Shown in pieces: positions 60,871 to 64,000 of a DNA stretch of 64,000 nt. Every line of letters starts with the position of its first letter. Position 1 is the stretch's first letter. The stretch is taken from NCBI RefSeq assembly GCF_001988955.1, contig NZ_CP014263.1, forward strand, positions 1,922,001-1,986,000, given 5' to 3'. Under the pieces are notes generated by a model. That model did not search any database and was not told where the DNA came from. It saw only the letters and a list, made by a program, of their open reading frames with translations. The position numbers and the translations under genes are program-made. Source of the stretch: Spirosoma montaniterrae. GTDB lineage: Bacteria; Bacteroidota; Bacteroidia; Cytophagales; Spirosomataceae.

Positions 60871-63800
60871 TTATGGTTTTATTAACTTGATGGTCTTCAT
60901 CTGCTCGTCGGTAGCTACCTGCAGGAGGTACGTTCCGGCTGGTCTTGCCTGCCAGTTCCAGTCAATGGTATGTTCGGCGTCGGCCTGCTCCCACTGTTGC
61001 TGACGAAGTACCTGCCCGCTCAGGTTGGTAGCCTGTATGCGGAGCCGCTGCCCGGCCACGCCCCGAATCACTGCCCGCAACTGACCGTCAATCAATGGGT
61101 TGGGAGCTACGTCTATCAAAAGACCCGTACCTGCTTCGGGAGCCGGCAGCCGACCCGAACAGTTGGTGTTGACTGTCGCCCGAATTGGTCCAACGATAAC
61201 CGTGCCGGTCGTTCCTGTAATCTGGCAGTAATAATTACCAGTCGTCTGCGCGTTTACCAATGTGAGGCTGGCCGTTTGTGTACCGCGCTGCACGCCGTTG
61301 ATGTCAATTAACCGGAAAGCTGCCGTAGTACCATTGCGGAACCACTGGTAACGCAGGTTCGTACCCACCGCCGATACGCTCAGCACAACCGTTGTACCCC
61401 GGCATACGGTCTGATCGCCGGGCTGGGTAGCCGTGGTACTTTGCAATACCGTCAGGCTGAAGGGCGTAGCCGCGCTCACGCAGCTATTGCCGTCCGTTTG
61501 CGTTACTGAGAAGTTCTGAAAACCACTCGTGCTGATGTTGGCTGTTGGCGGATTCAGCAGCCCATTTACTCCAGAAAAGCTTAAGGCGTTGCCCGTTGCT
61601 ACCACAAACTGCGTCAGCGAGATTGGCGTGGCACTGCTGTTGACCTGCCGACTCACACCCGATAAAGCCGGTGCTGCCGGGCGTGGATTAACTGTCAGGG
61701 TGAACAGGTTACTGGTCTGAGGACTACCGCAACTGCCTGTCACGACCACATAGTAACTGCCATTATCCCCCGTCTGCACGTTGCTCAGGCTCAGCACAGC
61801 ATTCGTTTGCCCACTTAGAATCTGGCTATTTTTATACCATTGGTACGAGAGGTTCTGCCCTGCCGCTCCAACACTGACACTGACTACTCCGCCCACGCAG
61901 ACCGTGCTGGCCGATGCGGGCTGAGCCGTGATGCTGGTAGCGGGCGTTACACTTACCGATAGGCTGGCCGTGGCCGTACAGCCGCTGGCGTTTGCCACGA
62001 TCACCGAATACGTACCGCTCTGGCTCACCGTAGCGGTATTACCACTACTGCCCCCAATCTGGCTGGCCCCACTGCTGAAGGTGTAGGATGTACCCCCACC
62101 GGCGGTAAGCGTCAGTGTGTTACCGGCGCAGAAGGTCAAACTACTGGCCGTCAGCGAGGCTGTGGGCGTTGTATTCAACGCTACGTTACCGCTCACTGCC
62201 GACGCACTCGCACTGGGCGAACTCAGTACGGTTAGCGTATATGAACCCGCTACGGTAGGCGTCAGGCTGGTTTGTACCGCCGTAGCCGAGATACCCGTTG
62301 CGCTGGTGTTATTCGTACCGTTGCTGATGGTGTAGCTATAGGTTTCGGCATTGGCTAATCCACCGACGGTTATCGAGAAATTGACCGGGCTACCCACACA
62401 CACGCCCGTGGCACTGGCTGCAAGCGTTGCCGACAGCGAAGGCGGAATCGTGAACCGGGCCACACTGGGGTCGTGGTCGCTCAACTGATCGAGGAACTCA
62501 GCGTTGATATGTACCGCATCAAACGCATCGAGTTTGCTGTTCATGGCATTACTCGCCAGAATGTAGTCGAGTGCCTGCGCGTTACCGTCGAAAATATAGG
62601 TGTACCGCTCCGCAACCGGCAGCGTCTCGATGAGGTTGGTCAGCACGGGCGTTTCGGCGTTGACGTTGCCCGTCAGGTATTGCAGCGCCGGGAAGAACTG
62701 GAATTCGTTGAAGTCGCCCAAAACGACTACGTTCGTATTCGGGTTCACGGCCAGCAACTGATCGACAAAGGCATTGACCACTTTACCCTGCTCTTCGCGC
62801 CGTTCCTGATCGCCCTGAGCCGGTGGCTGAAAACGCCCGGTCAGCGGCCCACTACCACCCCGCGACGAGAAGTGATTGACAATCACGTAAATGGGTTGCC
62901 CATTGAAAGTAAATTCGCCCACTAACGGCTTGCGTGTCGAGGTAAAGTCATCACCCGGATAGGAGTCTGTTTCTGCCGGGTTGGGGTCAAGAATACGACC
63001 GGGACTGGCCGAAATACGCGGCAAACCGCCTACGTTGCTAACGGTGGTGTTTGTGGTTGAGCCGCCCCCCGGACGGTCGACAAACTGCACGCGAGCCGGA
63101 TTGAACAGGAAACCAACCCGGATGTTACCGCCTGGTTCGCCACCATCCTGCCCGTTCACGGGGTTGATCTGCCGAAATTCATATACAGGGCCTGTTCCTC
63201 CGTTTTGCGCTGCAATAGCCTGAATGAGTCGGCTCAGCGTTACGTCGGCGGCAACCGTACCGTCGTTGGTGGCTCCATTGTTGTCCTGAATTTCTTCCAG
63301 GCCGATAATGTCAGGCGAACGCAGGTTTGTGACAATGGCTGCGGCCAGCCCATCAAACTTGGCCTGATCTTCGTTGCCACCCAGATTTTCGACGTTGAAC
63401 GAAGCAATCGTAACCTGATTGGTTGTTGGTGTTAAGGCAGTAATTTCCTTCTGATTTGTGCTGGGCGTTACTACCGTTGGGGCCACCGAGGGCAGCACTT
63501 CATAACTCTGGAAATCGTAGTTCACTACGCCGATAATGGTGCTGAGCGTCGAACCAGGGTTTACGTTTGGCGTATTGCCCGTGCCGTACAGCACGTCGTC
63601 GATCTGGATACGCTCGGGGTTGAAATCGCTGTTGGAAATGGCAGCGGTAATGTTGGTGGTATTCGTACCGCTGATGGTGATGGTTTTACGGCTGTTGAAG
63701 CCGGTGGCTCCTGCGCCCCCGTCGGCGATGACGAACAATTCACCGAAAGTACTACGGAAGCCCGATGTGACTGGCGAGTTGATCTGCACCCGCATTCCTT

Positions 63801-64000
63801 CGAGTGTCTCGAAGAAATCCAGCCCGTCTTCTGCCGGGTCGAAGGTCGACAACTCGACGTCGCCACTGGCCGGGTAGTCGTTCGAGATGCTATTCGTCGG
63901 AATTACCCGCACCCCCGTTCCGGCCTGCGAACTGATGACCGTGGGCGCAGGTAATGTATTGCCGCTCGACGTTACAGTAATGACCGGACTGGTAAGTTGC
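60871..64000 (-). CDS. Secreted ExeM-like nuclease with Ig-like modules and T9SS tail (5' end outside window)
   Basis: The frame is open to 64000, so at least 1042 residues are present and the N-terminus is missing. The first 160 residues resemble the OB-fold/lamin-tail-like N-terminus of extracellular nucleases. An endonuclease/exonuclease/phosphatase domain follows (ITIASFNVENLGG, IIGLEEIQDN, FNEFQFFPAL preceded by VVLGD, LDYILASNAM, LSDHDPSVARF), with the catalytic Glu, Asp and His visible. Then come about 400 residues of Ig-like beta domains (SYQWYKNSQ-type, YQWFRNG) and a final 75-residue segment (DVAPNPLIDGQLRAVIRGVA ... GTYLLQVATDEQMKTIKLIK) that fits a T9SS type A sorting domain. It probably digests extracellular DNA or RNA for phosphate or biofilm remodelling. 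Confidence 0.85.
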   Translation of the reverse strand, partial: QLTSPVITVTSSGNTLPAPTVISSQAGTGVRVIPTNSISNDYPASGDVELSTFDPAEDGLDFFETLEGMRVQINSPVTSGFRSTFGELFVIADGGAGATGFNSRKTITISGTNTTNITAAISNSDFNPERIQIDDVLYGTGNTPNVNPGSTLSTIIGVVNYDFQSYEVLPSVAPTVVTPSTNQKEITALTPTTNQVTIASFNVENLGGNEDQAKFDGLAAAIVTNLRSPDIIGLEEIQDNNGATNDGTVAADVTLSRLIQAIAAQNGGTGPVYEFRQINPVNGQDGGEPGGNIRVGFLFNPARVQFVDRPGGGSTTNTTVSNVGGLPRISASPGRILDPNPAETDSYPGDDFTSTRKPLVGEFTFNGQPIYVIVNHFSSRGGSGPLTGRFQPPAQGDQERREEQGKVVNAFVDQLLAVNPNTNVVVLGDFNEFQFFPALQYLTGNVNAETPVLTNLIETLPVAERYTYIFDGNAQALDYILASNAMNSKLDAFDAVHINAEFLDQLSDHDPSVARFTIPPSLSATLAASATGVCVGSPVNFSITVGGLANAETYSYTISNGTNNTSATGISATAVQTSLTPTVAGSYTLTVLSSPSASASAVSGNVALNTTPTASLTASSLTFCAGNTLTLTAGGGTSYTFSSGASQIGGSSGNTATVSQSGTYSVIVANASGCTATASLSVSVTPATSITAQPASASTVCVGGVVSVSVGAAGQNLSYQWYKNSQILSGQTNAVLSLSNVQTGDNGSYYVVVTGSCGSPQTSNLFTLTVNPRPAAPALSGVSRQVNSSATPISLTQFVVATGNALSFSGVNGLLNPPTANISTSGFQNFSVTQTDGNSCVSAATPFSLTVLQSTTATQPGDQTVCRGTTVVLSVSAVGTNLRYQWFRNGTTAAFRLIDINGVQRGTQTASLTLVNAQTTGNYYCQITGTTGTVIVGPIRATVNTNCSGRLPAPEAGTGLLIDVAPNPLIDGQLRAVIRGVAGQRLRIQATNLSGQVLRQQQWEQADAEHTIDWNWQARPAGTYLLQVATDEQMKTIKLIKP

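Overview
The window is a chromosomal segment of a member of the Bacteroidota, most likely order Cytophagales and close to Spirosoma/Fibrella/Rudanella. This is inferred from families confined to or typical of that phylum (SusC/SusD pair, DUF3822, BT_3928-type DoxX fusion, DUF1599, a type IX secretion sorting tail, TAnnTTTG promoter boxes, eukaryote-like ProRS, GlnRS) and from a GC content in the mid-fifties. No 16S gene is present, so genus is not proven. Most of the window is ordinary, densely coded chromosome. I see no prophage, transposase or CRISPR array.

Layout. 1-17.7 kb holds housekeeping and envelope genes: a partial pyruvate dehydrogenase E2 with two lipoyl domains, the rRNA methylase rlmI, a Tat-exported sugar isomerase-like protein, a PAP2 phosphatase, metF, the cobalamin genes cobT-cobS, a YetF-like membrane protein, two alpha/beta hydrolases, proS, a Gly/Trp-rich lipoprotein, a FadL-like outer membrane protein, aroK, a BT_3928-type protein and a duplicated DUF1599 protein. 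17.7-29.7 kb holds folP, tRNA-Lys(TTT), and the glutamate synthase genes gltB and gltD, which are separated by small accessory genes (a broken DUF4160, then DUF2442, DUF4926-like and DUF29). After gltD come an intact DUF4160-DUF2442 pair, an AT-rich orphan with a HEPN-type Rx4H motif, and glnS.

29.9-44.6 kb holds a spore-photoproduct-lyase-like radical SAM gene, an exported carbonic anhydrase with a DUF2490 protein, a dead DUF2461 gene, two AraC regulators, a CPA1 antiporter, a DHA2 exporter and a membrane-tethered helix-turn-helix protein. 44.6-51.5 kb is a small polysaccharide-utilization cluster: a heparinase II/III-type lyase followed by SusC and SusD. 51.7-59.1 kb holds DUF3822, Nudix, CBS, a RecD2-like helicase, DUF4126, a carboxypeptidase-regulatory-domain protein and htpG. 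59.3-64 kb holds a long curlin-repeat protein and, upstream of it, a large secreted ExeM-like nuclease with Ig-like modules and a T9SS tail that runs off the window.

The most unusual large-scale feature is a set of long inverted repeats in intergenic gaps. At least four unrelated families are present. One, with the arm core GAACCAGGATTAGCCGGGAT, occurs three times, each time between convergent genes. Several arms contain the stop codon, and sometimes the last codons, of the neighbouring gene. The other stretches most worth attention are the small-gene island splitting gltB from gltD, the Rx4H orphan beside it, and the amyloid/nuclease pair at the right end.
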